Shown one piece after another: positions 1-8,455 of a stretch of 64,000 nucleotides of DNA. Position numbers and translations under genes: made by a program. The notes beneath the pieces are model-generated. The model had not been told where the DNA came from and made no database searches. It saw only the letters and a list, made by a program, of their open reading frames with translations. The DNA comes from CAWKEY01 sp963696315. GTDB lineage: Bacteria; Pseudomonadota; Gammaproteobacteria; Methylococcales; Methylomonadaceae. Location: positions 62,001 through 126,000 of the forward strand of contig CAVOJU010000014.1 of NCBI GenBank assembly GCA_963696315.1, given 5' to 3'. The first letter of the stretch is position 1. Each line of letters starts with the position of its first letter.

Positions 1-1
1 C

Positions 2-580
2 GACTTGGATAGACTTGCTGGCCAATACAATACGATTCAAGTGGAAGCGCTAGATATCGCTGATTTTGCTCAGATTGATGCTTTGTCGAGAAAATTATCC
101 TCTTGCTGCATCGATGTTATGATTAATAATGCAGGCATTTATGGCGATTCACAGGCCGGTGGTTTCGGTCAACTTGATTATCAAACCTGGACCAAGACAC
201 TGGTTATTAATACTCAGGCGCCCATAAAAATGGCAGAAGCGTTTCTCAATCAAATCAAATGCAGTGAGAAAAAACTGATTGTCAATATTAGCAGTTTAAT
301 GGGCAGCATTGCGGATAATGACAGTGGTGGCAGTATCCTGTATCGGTCTAGCAAGGCGGCGCTGAATGCGGCGATGAAGAGCCTGGCGATAGATCTTAAA
401 AATCAGTCTATAGGGGTGCTTATCTTGCATCCCGGTTGGGTGAAAACTGACATGGGCGGCCCGAATGCCCTAATATATGCTGCAGAAAGCGTTAGTGGCA
501 TGCGTGTGGTGATAGATGGCTTTTCGTTGCAACAATCAGGTGGTTTTGTTAAGTATGACGGTACGTCGTTGCCGTGGTAA
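2..580 (+). CDS. SDR family NAD(P)-dependent oxidoreductase, C-factor-like, 5' partial
   Basis: This is the C-terminal part of a short-chain dehydrogenase/reductase. The reading frame is open to the window edge and the N-terminal TGxxxGxG cofactor loop is missing, so the true start lies upstream. Seen in sequence: the NNAGIYG motif that stabilises the central sheet, the catalytic Ser in VNISS, and YRSSK, which supplies the catalytic Tyr and Lys. The ending HPGWVKTDMGGPNA is typical of the CsgA/C-factor branch. The substrate is unknown. The next gene begins at the base after the stop codon, so the two are probably co-transcribed. Confidence 0.85.
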   Translation, partial: DLDRLAGQYNTIQVEALDIADFAQIDALSRKLSSCCIDVMINNAGIYGDSQAGGFGQLDYQTWTKTLVINTQAPIKMAEAFLNQIKCSEKKLIVNISSLMGSIADNDSGGSILYRSSKAALNAAMKSLAIDLKNQSIGVLILHPGWVKTDMGGPNALIYAAESVSGMRVVIDGFSLQQSGGFVKYDGTSLPW

Positions 581-1087
581 ATGTGTATGATTAAAAAAAG
601 TGTGTTGTTATGGGCAATGTCCCAATGTGTTTACGCCGCCGAGATATCCATTCCCGAGCAGATTAAGGTGCCAGCTGGTAATCATCCTGTTTTAACGGCG
701 CATGCGAAGGGCGATCAAATATATCAATGCTCTCTCAGCAAAGGTGTGTATGCATGGATAACCCAGGCCCCTGATGCGCGTTTATTCGATGCGCAGGGGC
801 ACATCGTCGGAAATCACACTGCAGGCCCAGTGTGGGAGTATAAGGAAGGTAGCCGTGTGCTTGGGCGGGTGGTCAGCAAGATTGATATTGCGCCAGAGAC
901 GTCTATTTCGTGGCTTCTTGTTGAGGTGGTGGCACATAAGGGCAACGGTTTCTTTTCGAACGTGAGCTTTATCAACCGGATTAATACGCGCGGTGGCCTG
1001 CCGCCTTTGTCCGGATGCAATGCCAATCACCTGGGCATGGAGAAGCGGGTTGCCTATACAGCGGATTATATTTTTTACGGCAAATAA
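581..1087 (+). CDS. DUF3455 domain-containing exported protein
   Basis: This 168-aa protein has a short hydrophobic N-terminus ending near VYAAEI, which looks like a signal peptide, followed by a DUF3455-type domain. Recognisable pieces are YQC near the N-terminus, GPVWEYKEGSRV-like residues in the middle and GGLPPLSGC near the end. The family has no established function and is usually exported. The start may be at 581 or at a second in-frame ATG at 587. It follows the SDR gene with no gap. Its 3' end overlaps the decayed end of the convergent panE remnant by about 13 bp. Confidence 0.75.
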   Translation: MCMIKKSVLLWAMSQCVYAAEISIPEQIKVPAGNHPVLTAHAKGDQIYQCSLSKGVYAWITQAPDARLFDAQGHIVGNHTAGPVWEYKEGSRVLGRVVSKIDIAPETSISWLLVEVVAHKGNGFFSNVSFINRINTRGGLPPLSGCNANHLGMEKRVAYTADYIFYGK

Positions 1088-1809
1088 CGTAATTTCAATT
1101 CCCTGAGTTTCATCAAAGCATAGACGTATGCCAAATGAGGACTGACGATGTTTTTCCGTTTGTAGGCGCGTAAGACATTCCCTAATATGGCTTCTGTCTC
1201 CATGGTGTGGCCGCTCTCATAATCCAATAGCATACTGGTTTTTATTGGGGGGCTTGATGTCGGCGCTCGCCTCGCATTCGATGCTGGCCCGGCTAAATAA
1301 TGTGCAGAGATTGCCCGTTTTATGGCTGATGAAACCCGACAGATTGCCCAAGGCCAGACTGCCATAGGCCAGATGTGCTATTTCACCGACGTTGATCCGG
1401 TTGCAGCAAATAAATGCCAGGCCGCTGATGACTTCATTGTCTGGGAAAGCACTTACTATTTCCTGTTCGATTTCTACGCCATTTTGAATAAAGACAATTG
1501 TTGTTTCAGTTGTGACAGCGGGTGGGATCAGGGCAACCCGATCCAGTTCAAGGATGACTTTGGTGCACAGCACGACATAATCAGCCACGTCTTCGATTTC
1601 GGATGCATGCCTTAGCACTTGGGCGGCCATAAAATTCCATCGGCCAAGATTATGACTGTTAATAAACAATGTCCTGTTGTTTTTACATGCTCGTAATCGG
1701 AGCGGCAAACCACCGATACTTCAGCGCCTGCTTTGGACAATAGCGCGCCGTAGAAACCGCCAATAGCGCCGGCACCAATAATGAGCACTTTAGGGGATAT
1801 GCTGTTCAT
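1075..1809 (-). pseudogene. panE: Degraded 2-dehydropantoate 2-reductase (ketopantoate reductase)
   Basis: Three pieces in two frames match ketopantoate reductase. At 1809-1700 is the N-terminal Rossmann part (VLIIGAGAIGGFYGALL). At about 1690-1260 is the middle of the NADP domain, including VLCTKV, VFIQNGV and ISGLAFICCNR. At about 1245-1075 is the C-terminal helix region (KTSMLLDYE..., METEAILGN, YALMKLREL). The first junction is a frameshift. At the second, roughly 100 residues carrying the catalytic lysine region are missing. The ATG overlaps the end of hda by 20 bp, suggesting former translational coupling. The loss of an internal block makes sequencing error an insufficient explanation, so I call this a true pseudogene. 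Confidence 0.85.
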
Positions 1810-2494
1810 CCAGTACTTGTTTCAAAAATGGCACGGTCAATTTGCGTTTGGCAGCTAAGGATGCCTTGTCCAGTTTATCCAGCAAAAGCCATAAAGAAGC
1901 CAGGTCCCTGGCGTGATGTGTTAATAAAAACCGGCCCGCTTGCGGCGAAAGCTCCAAGCCCATTAGGCCGGCTTTAAAGCGCAAAGCGGCGATCCCATCG
2001 TTATCGGTCAAAGGCTGTATTTTTAGTGTGAGCCCCCAATTTAGACGGGTTTTAAGATCAGGCAATTGAATGCTCAGTTCATTGGGTGGACAGGCGGCGG
2101 ATAGGATCAGCTTGTGACCGTGTTCATGAAGCTGATTATAAAAATGAAAAAAAGCAATCTCCCAATCCCCGTGGCCAGCAATATGCTCGATATTGTCAAA
2201 ACAGACAATGTCGATTTCATCCAGCCCGGTGAGAAGGGCGATATCAGGCAGCGCTGAAGGGTCAAAAGAAAAATAGAATGAAGCGCGGTCTTGAGCCTGC
2301 GCTTCATGGCAGCAGGCTTGCAGCAAATGGCTTTTGCCTTGGCCGGATTTTCCCCAGAGAAAAATTTGTCGCTCACCGGCTCCCGCGACGCATTGTTGTA
2401 AGTGATCGACAATTTCTTGATTCGTGCCCGGAAAAAAATTGGCAAATGTTTGATTGGCCCCGAATTCAAATTCTAAAGGAAGTTGTACTGCCAT
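1790..2494 (-). CDS. hda: DnaA regulatory inactivator Hda
   Basis: This 234-aa AAA+ protein is related to DnaA domain III. In Enterobacteria, Hda with the DNA-loaded beta clamp stimulates ATP hydrolysis by DnaA and prevents re-initiation of replication. The N-terminus MAVQLPLEFEF carries the clamp-binding-like QLPLEF motif, followed by Walker A GKSGQGKSHLL at about residue 48 and a Walker B-like IVCFDNIEHI. Length is normal for the family. It lies 6 bp downstream of the DUF2069 gene, in the order arsC-(wrbA)-DUF2069-hda seen in pseudomonads. Confidence 0.93.
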   Translation of the reverse strand: MAVQLPLEFEFGANQTFANFFPGTNQEIVDHLQQCVAGAGERQIFLWGKSGQGKSHLLQACCHEAQAQDRASFYFSFDPSALPDIALLTGLDEIDIVCFDNIEHIAGHGDWEIAFFHFYNQLHEHGHKLILSAACPPNELSIQLPDLKTRLNWGLTLKIQPLTDNDGIAALRFKAGLMGLELSPQAGRFLLTHHARDLASLWLLLDKLDKASLAAKRKLTVPFLKQVLDEQHIP

Positions 2495-2500
2495 GGTCCG

Positions 2501-2851
2501 CTATGCTTGCTTGGAAAATCGGACATAGAGTGTGGCGCCGAAAAAAAGCAATAAACTCAGTATGATTTCCATGGAGGCGAACAGGCGATCAGTTGCGCTG
2601 GCATAAGCTTCGGCAGAACCGTGTAGAAAATAGAACAGACTGATATAGGCGGCCCAGGCGCAACTCTTAGGCTTCCCGGCCAACAGGCCGCGCATCGGCA
2701 GCAGCAGCGGGGTAACCGTGACTAACAGCATCAGGGCTACAGGAAATCGGCCCGAAGGCGCCAGAACGGTATGCCAAAGCATCAACAAGACAAACAGTCC
2801 AAAAAAACCAGTCAGCGCAAGGTAGTAATAGTAAATTGGTTTAATGTTCAT
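2501..2851 (-). CDS. DUF2069 family membrane protein
   Basis: This 116-aa protein has about four hydrophobic segments, among them YYYYLALTGFFGLFVLLMLW at the N-terminus and ILSLLLFFGATLYVRF at the C-terminus. It matches the DUF2069 family, a small inner-membrane protein of unknown function that often sits between wrbA and hda. Its ATG overlaps the last codons of the wrbA remnant (ATGAACATTAA), which supports former operon coupling. The gene itself looks intact. Confidence 0.8.
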   Translation of the reverse strand: MNIKPIYYYYLALTGFFGLFVLLMLWHTVLAPSGRFPVALMLLVTVTPLLLPMRGLLAGKPKSCAWAAYISLFYFLHGSAEAYASATDRLFASMEIILSLLLFFGATLYVRFSKQA

Positions 2852-3019
2852 GCGGTTTTTTTAAAAGAAGAGCGGTTATTGCCAGACGCGCACCCAGTGC
2901 ACGGGACACCTCAGCACAGTCTCGGCGCTTTTGATAAGGTCAACGCTGTGAGCTCCTTCAGATGCCATTACGACGGTTGCGGCATTGCGCGAAAAGTTTA
3001 GAAAAAGGATATTTATCAT
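2841..3019 (-). pseudogene. wrbA: Remnant of WrbA-type NAD(P)H:quinone oxidoreductase
   Basis: Between arsC and the DUF2069 gene, where gammaproteobacteria commonly carry wrbA, only about 60 codons remain. The 5' part starts at 3019 and reads MINILFLNFSRNAATVVMA, like the WrbA start with its FMN-phosphate loop (ILVLYYSRHGATxxMA). The 3' part, in another frame, reads AEVSRALGARLAITALLLKK and stops at 2841, like the WrbA C-terminal helix. The intervening roughly 130-140 residues are gone. The start is 14 bp after the arsC stop and the end overlaps the DUF2069 start by 11 bp. Identification rests on the two ends plus gene order. Confidence 0.62.
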
Positions 3020-3033
3020 GAATGCGGAACGCA

Positions 3034-3381
3034 TTAAATAATAGCCAGTACAGCTTCCGGCGGGCGGCCTATAGCCGCCTTATCGTTGACAACAACGATG
3101 GGGCGCTCAATCAGAATGGGATTATTCACCATGCCCTGGATGAGCGCTTGGCGATCCAGTGCTTCATTATTCATGCCCGTTTCTTTATAGGCGGATTCAT
3201 TTTTGCGCATTAAAGCACGCGGCTCCAGCCCCAGCTTTTGTAAAATGGCATCCAGCTCTTCCGCACTCGGAGGTGTTTTAAGATAGTCGATAATCTCGGG
3301 CGTAATGCCTTGATCATGCAGTAGTTGCAAAGTCTGACGGGATTTGCTGCAACGCGGATTGTGATAAATTTTTACGCTCAT
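3034..3381 (-). CDS. arsC: Arsenate reductase, glutaredoxin-coupled ArsC family
   Basis: This 115-aa ArsC-family protein has a thioredoxin-like fold. It begins MSVKIYHNPRCSKSRQTL, with the catalytic Cys in NPRCSKSR, and contains LMRKNE and ILIERPIVV, which surround conserved arginines. The start at 3381 is preferred over an upstream in-frame ATG at 3465 because the family begins directly with the first beta strand. The enzyme reduces arsenate with glutathione/glutaredoxin, though many paralogues next to wrbA/hda have no proven arsenate role (YfgD-like). It is first in the arsC-(wrbA)-DUF2069-hda operon. Confidence 0.88.
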   Translation of the reverse strand: MSVKIYHNPRCSKSRQTLQLLHDQGITPEIIDYLKTPPSAEELDAILQKLGLEPRALMRKNESAYKETGMNNEALDRQALIQGMVNNPILIERPIVVVNDKAAIGRPPEAVLAII

Positions 3382-3472
3382 GGTCGGCATCGATAGTAAA
3401 AAGAAAGCGCTATCATAGCATTTTTGCCGCGGACTACGTTTCGATAGTCCCAAAATTAGGCACAATAAAAGA

Positions 3473-4642
3473 TTATTGGGTCTCTTCCGGTTCCTCGTCT
3501 TTATGGATGGCCTGCAACGACAGGTTGCCCAGCGGATCGTTTTTTGAACGATCGGGTGCGCCGGCCGGCGAGACCGAGCCCAGCCCCGCGCTCAGATTGA
3601 TTTTCAGTTTGAGGTTGTTAGGTGAGTCGGAGTTTTGCAGCGCTTCTTCCAGTGAAATAGTACCTTGCTTAAACAGCCTCAACAGATGACTGTCAAAGGT
3701 CTGCATGCCGACATTTTCGGATTTTTCCATGGCTTCCTTGATGCTGTGAATGTCGCCTTTATGGATCAAGTCACGCACCAGTTGCGTACCCAGCAAAATT
3801 TCAATGGCGGCAGTGCGCGTGCCATCCATAGTGGGCACTAGACGTTGCGAGACAAAGGCTTTTAAATTCAATGACAAATCCAGCAGTAATTGCGATCGGC
3901 GCTCTTCCGGGAAAAAATTGATGATTCTGTCCAAAGCCTGATTGGAATTGTTGGCATGCAGGGTAGACAAGCATAAGTGCCCGGTTTCGGCGAATGCCAG
4001 CGCGTGTTCCATGGTTTCGCGAGTCCGGATTTCGCCAATCAGAATGACATCGGGCGCCTGCCGCAGCGTATTTTTCAGGGCGTCTTCATAGCTTAGGGTA
4101 TCGACGCCGACTTCCCGCTGGTTGACCAGTGATTTTTTATGCGGGTGCAAGTATTCGATAGGATCTTCAATAGTGATGATATGGCCGGAGGCATTGCTGT
4201 TGCGATAATCGATCAGGGCTGCCAACGAAGTCGATTTGCCGGAACCGGTGCCGCCAATAAAGAGAATCAGGCCGCGTTTCTCCATGATGGATTTTTTCAG
4301 GATCGTTGGTAAACCGAGTTTGTCGGCATTGGGGATATCCACTTTAATATTGCGAATGACCAGCGCAAAGGAATTACGCTGCTTGAAAATGTTAACCCTG
4401 AATCGGCCAATGCCGGGTTCAGAGATGGCCAGATTCATTTCGGGCACATGTTCAAACGCCTTTTGCTGGTCGGTATCCATCAGGCTGTAGGCGATTTCTT
4501 TCAGGCGCTCATTGGTCAGGACAATGTTTTCCAAGGGTTTTAATGTGCCCTCAAATTTGGCTGCCGGTGGTGCGCCGGTGGTCAAATAAAGGTCGGAGCC
4601 ATCTTTGTGAACGAGTATTGTGAGGTAGTCTTTGAATTCCAT
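3473..4642 (-). CDS. pilU: Type IV pilus retraction ATPase PilU
   Basis: This 389-aa PilT/PilU-family ATPase assists pilus retraction at the inner membrane. Walker A GGTGSGKST lies at about residues 130-138, followed by the Asp box IIIEDPIE-like ITIEDPIEYLH, Walker B LIGEIRTRETM and the His box CLSTLHANN. The N-terminal MEFKDYLTILVHKDGSDLYL is PilU-like rather than PilT-like, and the acidic tail after residue 360 also fits PilU. No pilT is adjacent. The separate pilBCD cluster at 11-15 kb would supply the assembly machinery. Confidence 0.88.
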   Translation of the reverse strand: MEFKDYLTILVHKDGSDLYLTTGAPPAAKFEGTLKPLENIVLTNERLKEIAYSLMDTDQQKAFEHVPEMNLAISEPGIGRFRVNIFKQRNSFALVIRNIKVDIPNADKLGLPTILKKSIMEKRGLILFIGGTGSGKSTSLAALIDYRNSNASGHIITIEDPIEYLHPHKKSLVNQREVGVDTLSYEDALKNTLRQAPDVILIGEIRTRETMEHALAFAETGHLCLSTLHANNSNQALDRIINFFPEERRSQLLLDLSLNLKAFVSQRLVPTMDGTRTAAIEILLGTQLVRDLIHKGDIHSIKEAMEKSENVGMQTFDSHLLRLFKQGTISLEEALQNSDSPNNLKLKINLSAGLGSVSPAGAPDRSKNDPLGNLSLQAIHKDEEPEETQ

Positions 4643-4763
4643 AGTTAGGCTCTAGTGCTGAAAAATAGGGTGGCTTTTAGTTTAGTAGGCGATACCAGAA
4701 GTTGAAGCGGAGAGCGCGAATAAACGCGTATAATGGCAGTTTTTTTATGTATTTTCGGGTGTT

Positions 4764-5810
4764 ATGAGTAAACAAAGAAAAGCGGTGGCCTTGATTTCCG
4801 GAGGCCTGGATTCGATGCTGGCGGCCAAAGCAGTCATGGAGCAGGGCGTTCATGTTGAAGGCATCAATTTTTTTACCGGTTTTTGTGTGGAAGGTCATAC
4901 TCATGCCATTAGAGCGAAAGACAGAGCCAAGCCCAAACGTAATAATTCCTTATGGGTTGCGGAGCAGTTGGGTATCAAACTGCATATCATCGATGTGATT
5001 GAGGAGTATAAAAACGTTCTGATTAATCCCAAGCATGGCTACGGCGCCCACATGAACCCATGCCTGGACTGCAAAATTTTCATGGTGAATAAGGCCAAGC
5101 AGTGGCTAGCCGAAAACGGCTTTGACTTTATTATTACCGGTGAAGTGATTGGCCAAAGGCCGATGTCGCAGCGTAAGAAAACCATGCCGATTATCGCCCA
5201 TCAATCAGGTGCCGATGATTTGTTGCTGCGGCCCTTGTGCGCGAAGAAGCTGCCGGCAACATTGCCGGAACGTGAAGGCTGGGTCGACAGAGAGAAATTG
5301 CATGAATTTAGCGGCCGCTCTCGCAAGCCACAGATGGCGCTGGCAGCAGAATTTGGTTTTACTGACTACGTTCAGCCTGCCGGCGGCTGCTGTTTTCTAA
5401 CCGATGCCAGCTATTCGGCCAAGCTGGTCGATTTATGGCGCGCGCGCGATAACAATAAACAATATGACCTGGATGATGTCATGCTGTTAAAGGTCGGCCG
5501 CCATATCCGGCCCAGAGCGAATTTTAAAATGATAGTGGCCCGGGAAGAGGGCGAAGGCCGCTTTATGCAAGGCTACAAAAATGAATTTATCAGTATGTAT
5601 TGCACTAGTCATGTCGGGCCTTTAGTGTTAATCGACGGAGCGCCTTCCGCCAAGGATTTGTATTTGGCCGCCGGTATTACGGCACGTTATGGCCAGGGCA
5701 GGGATGCTGAACAGGTTGACGTGGCCATCACCAGCAAAGACGGCTCCGAGCGCAGCATTCAGGTTAAACCGTTACTGGCGGCTGAGATTCCAGCCGAGTG
5801 GTTTGTATGA
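4764..5810 (+). CDS. PP-loop ATPase, ThiI/MnmA-like tRNA thiolation protein
   Basis: This 348-aa protein has an N-terminal PP-loop SGGLDS (residues about 12-17) that adenylates its substrate. A Cys pair follows in NPCLDCKIFM (about residue 100), then GEVIGQRPMSQ and PAGGCCFLTD. Proteins of this type are often annotated as tRNA (5-methylaminomethyl-2-thiouridylate) methyltransferase or ThiI-like. The C-terminal third, from about residue 230, may be an NFACT-R-like RNA-binding domain. The stop codon overlaps the ATG of a TusA-like sulfur carrier (ATGA), so a tRNA or cofactor sulfur-transfer role is the natural inference. Target position and substrate are not known from the sequence. Confidence 0.7.
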   Translation: MSKQRKAVALISGGLDSMLAAKAVMEQGVHVEGINFFTGFCVEGHTHAIRAKDRAKPKRNNSLWVAEQLGIKLHIIDVIEEYKNVLINPKHGYGAHMNPCLDCKIFMVNKAKQWLAENGFDFIITGEVIGQRPMSQRKKTMPIIAHQSGADDLLLRPLCAKKLPATLPEREGWVDREKLHEFSGRSRKPQMALAAEFGFTDYVQPAGGCCFLTDASYSAKLVDLWRARDNNKQYDLDDVMLLKVGRHIRPRANFKMIVAREEGEGRFMQGYKNEFISMYCTSHVGPLVLIDGAPSAKDLYLAAGITARYGQGRDAEQVDVAITSKDGSERSIQVKPLLAAEIPAEWFV

Positions 5811-6034
5811 GCCGCGAAGTTTTAAATGCCCGGCGCTTGCTGTGTCCGTTGCCGGTTATTCGCACTCAGGACAAGGTCAAACAGTTGCAGGCCGGCGATC
5901 AACTGGAGGTGATTTGCACCGACCCCGGCGTCCTGCATGATATTCCGGCCTGGTGCCGCATCAATGGTCACAAGGTGCTGGAAACCCGGGCCAATGACGG
6001 CGAATACAGTATTGTTCTGGAAGTGGGCGAGTGA
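5807..6034 (+). CDS. TusA-family sulfurtransferase
   Basis: This 75-aa sulfur carrier has the TusA signature CPLPVI, whose Cys carries a persulfide. The start at 5807 (MSREVLNARRLLCPLP) overlaps the stop of the preceding PP-loop gene by 4 bp, a strong sign of translational coupling. An in-frame ATG at 5798 would add only three residues. TusA-like proteins pass sulfur to tRNA thiolation enzymes or other acceptors. This copy is dedicated by position to the PP-loop protein rather than to a tusBCD operon. The following gene begins within its stop codon. Confidence 0.85.
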   Translation: MSREVLNARRLLCPLPVIRTQDKVKQLQAGDQLEVICTDPGVLHDIPAWCRINGHKVLETRANDGEYSIVLEVGE

Positions 6035-7180
6035 TGGGTGAAGTCCTTGATGCGGTCAACGCGCATAAACTGAAAGCCAGAGCCACTTGGGCCGGCGCAC
6101 TGGTTAATGTGCTGCAGACGCTGATCAAAATCGCTTTTGGCATTCTGGGGCAATCCGCGGCACTTGTTGCGGACGGGATTCATTCGTTGTCGGATTTACT
6201 CAGCGATCTGCTGGTCATTATCGCGGTAAGGCTGGGAAGCCGCGAGGCGGATCACGAGCATCCCTATGGGCATCGCCGTTTTGAAACCATCGCCACGGTG
6301 ATTTTGGGCACCAGCCTGATCGGAATTGCCGGCGCTATTGTCTGGCGTGTATTGGAAAGGATGGCTACGCCAGAAACACTACCGGTGCCCGATGTGATGA
6401 CGCTGGGTATTGCCGCGATTTCCATCCTGGTCAATGAATGGCTTTATCATTATACCAAGCGCATCGCCAAGAAAACCCGCTCCAAACTGCTGTTGGCCAA
6501 TGCCTGGCATCAGCGTAGTGATGCCATTTCTTCCGTGGTGGTTTTGTTCGGCATCGGCGCGGTACTGCTGGGCTACCCTGTTGCCGATGCGATGGCCGCC
6601 GTGGTGGTGGCGTTGATGGTGGCTAAAATCGGTCTGAATTTGGTCATCGAAAGCATCAAGGAACTGGTCGATACCTCGTTACCAGCGGAGTTGGTGGCTG
6701 AAATTGGAGAGGCTATCCATCAAATCGATGGCGTTGAAGGCATCCATTTATTGCGTACCCGGCAGATGGGCGAGGATGCGTATATCGATGCGCATATCGT
6801 CGTTGATCCGCGCATTACGGTTTCAGAAGGGCACAGCATAGGCGATGCTGGTCAGGGATGACTTGATCAGGCGTTTTGATGATGTCATGGATGTGCTGGT
6901 GCATGTTGATCCCGAAGACGATCAGGTGTTGAGCGGTCAGTTTCTGCCATTGCTGAGGGGCGATGTACAGCGCTTGCTGGAGCATTATCTGGCGGATGTT
7001 AAAGCCTCCATCGAAGATTTCAGAATTCATTATCTGAATGGACAGATTGAAGTGGAAGTTATTTTGCCTTTCGCCATCAGTGCACAGGCCGAACAGCTGA
7101 CGCAACTCAAAAAGCAATGTGCGTTGATGGGCGCCGAAGTGAATCAAATCAACGAAGTTTTCCTATTCTTTAAAACCTAG
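6031..7180 (+). CDS. CDF-family cation efflux transporter, one frameshift
   Basis: The restored product has about 382 residues. The frame changes at about 6846-6849 through one extra base; the join restores a HSIGDAVRDDLIRRF-like sequence. The membrane domain shows the two CDF metal-site motifs, ADGIHSLSDLLSD in TM2 and HQRSDAISS in TM5. The cytosolic C-terminal domain continues past the shift (DDVMDVLVHVDPED). These carriers export Zn2+, Fe2+ or Mn2+ against protons. The two pieces overlap by 17 bp and both are well conserved, so I treat the break as a probable indel error or recent mutation. The start overlaps the TusA gene stop. Confidence 0.85.
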
Positions 7181-7192
7181 AAGGATTAAATC

Positions 7193-8413
7193 ATGGCTGT
7201 ACTCCCAGCGGGGCATCATTTTCCTCACATGCAAGAGGTAGCGGGAATAACACTGGGCACCGCGTGCGCCGGCATCAAGCAAACCCAGCGTGATGATATT
7301 TTAGTCATTGAAATGGCCGAAACTGCCACTTGCGCGGCTGTGTTTACCCAGAATGCCTTTTGTGCCGCGCCTGTGCATGTGGCAAAAGCCCATTTATCAA
7401 AGTCGCCGCGCTGGCTGCTGATCAATTCCGGCAATGCCAATGCCGGCACCGGTGCGCAAGGGATGCAGGATGCCTTGGACTCTTGTGAGGATGTTGCTGG
7501 GGTGACCGGCGGCTTGGCCAGTCAGGTGCTGCCTTTTTCTACCGGTGTCATAGGGCAGCCCTTGCCGGTTGCAAAAATTAAAGCCGCGTTGCCGGCGGCC
7601 GTGAAAAATCTATCGGCAGCCAATTGGGACAAAGCCGCCCGGGCGATAATGACTACGGATACTTTTGCCAAAGGCGTCTCCAAAGTCGTCACTCTGTCCG
7701 GTCAGCCCGTCACCATCAACGGTATCGCCAAAGGCGCCGGCATGATTCAGCCCAATATGGCGACCATGCTGGGCTTTATCGCTACCGATGCGAAACTAAA
7801 ACAGCCGCTGTTGCAAACGTGTCTGGCGCAGGCGGTGGAACTGTCGTTTAACCGTATCACCGTCGATGGCGATACCTCGACCAATGATGCCTGTGTGTTA
7901 ATGGCCAGCGGCTGCTCCCTGGCGCCGGAAATCATAGCCGGTAGTGAGCATTACCGGATTTTTGCCGATGCCGTTATGGAGGTTTGCAAGCAACTGGCGG
8001 AAGCCATTGTCCGGGACGGTGAAGGCGCCACCAAACTGATGCGCATTGTCGTTAATGCAGCCATGAGCGATGCAGAAGCCGTGCGTGTAGGCAAAACCAT
8101 CGCGCATTCGCCGCTGGTCAAGACTGCATTTTTTGCCAGTGATCCTAACTGGGGCAGAATTCTGGCGGCAGTGGGACGTTCCGGCGTCGAGCATATGGAT
8201 CTGGATAAGGTGGCGATTTACCTGGATGATGTCTGCATCGTCAGAAACGGCGGTCGTGCCGATGACTATACCGAAGAAGCCGGTCAGCTAGTCATGAATC
8301 AGCCCGAGATTACCGTTACCGTCGATCTAGGACGGGGGGCGGCCCGCCAGGAAGTGTTAACCTGTGATTTTTCCTATGACTATGTGCGTATTAATGCGGA
8401 ATACAGGACTTAA
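7193..8413 (+). CDS. argJ: Bifunctional glutamate N-acetyltransferase / amino-acid acetyltransferase ArgJ
   Basis: This 406-aa ArgJ transfers the acetyl group from N-acetylornithine to glutamate in arginine synthesis; bifunctional forms also use acetyl-CoA. The precursor self-cleaves before the Thr of the ATML motif, visible as PNMATMLGF near residue 189, to give alpha and beta chains. The substrate-binding motifs NSGNANAGTG and GEGATK are present. Length is normal and the start is preceded by AAGGATTAA. The monofunctional or bifunctional state cannot be told from sequence. Confidence 0.95.
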   Translation: MAVLPAGHHFPHMQEVAGITLGTACAGIKQTQRDDILVIEMAETATCAAVFTQNAFCAAPVHVAKAHLSKSPRWLLINSGNANAGTGAQGMQDALDSCEDVAGVTGGLASQVLPFSTGVIGQPLPVAKIKAALPAAVKNLSAANWDKAARAIMTTDTFAKGVSKVVTLSGQPVTINGIAKGAGMIQPNMATMLGFIATDAKLKQPLLQTCLAQAVELSFNRITVDGDTSTNDACVLMASGCSLAPEIIAGSEHYRIFADAVMEVCKQLAEAIVRDGEGATKLMRIVVNAAMSDAEAVRVGKTIAHSPLVKTAFFASDPNWGRILAAVGRSGVEHMDLDKVAIYLDDVCIVRNGGRADDYTEEAGQLVMNQPEITVTVDLGRGAARQEVLTCDFSYDYVRINAEYRT

Positions 8414-8455
8414 CAGTCAAAATGGCAGGGCGGTATTGATTGGCCTTGGACAAAC

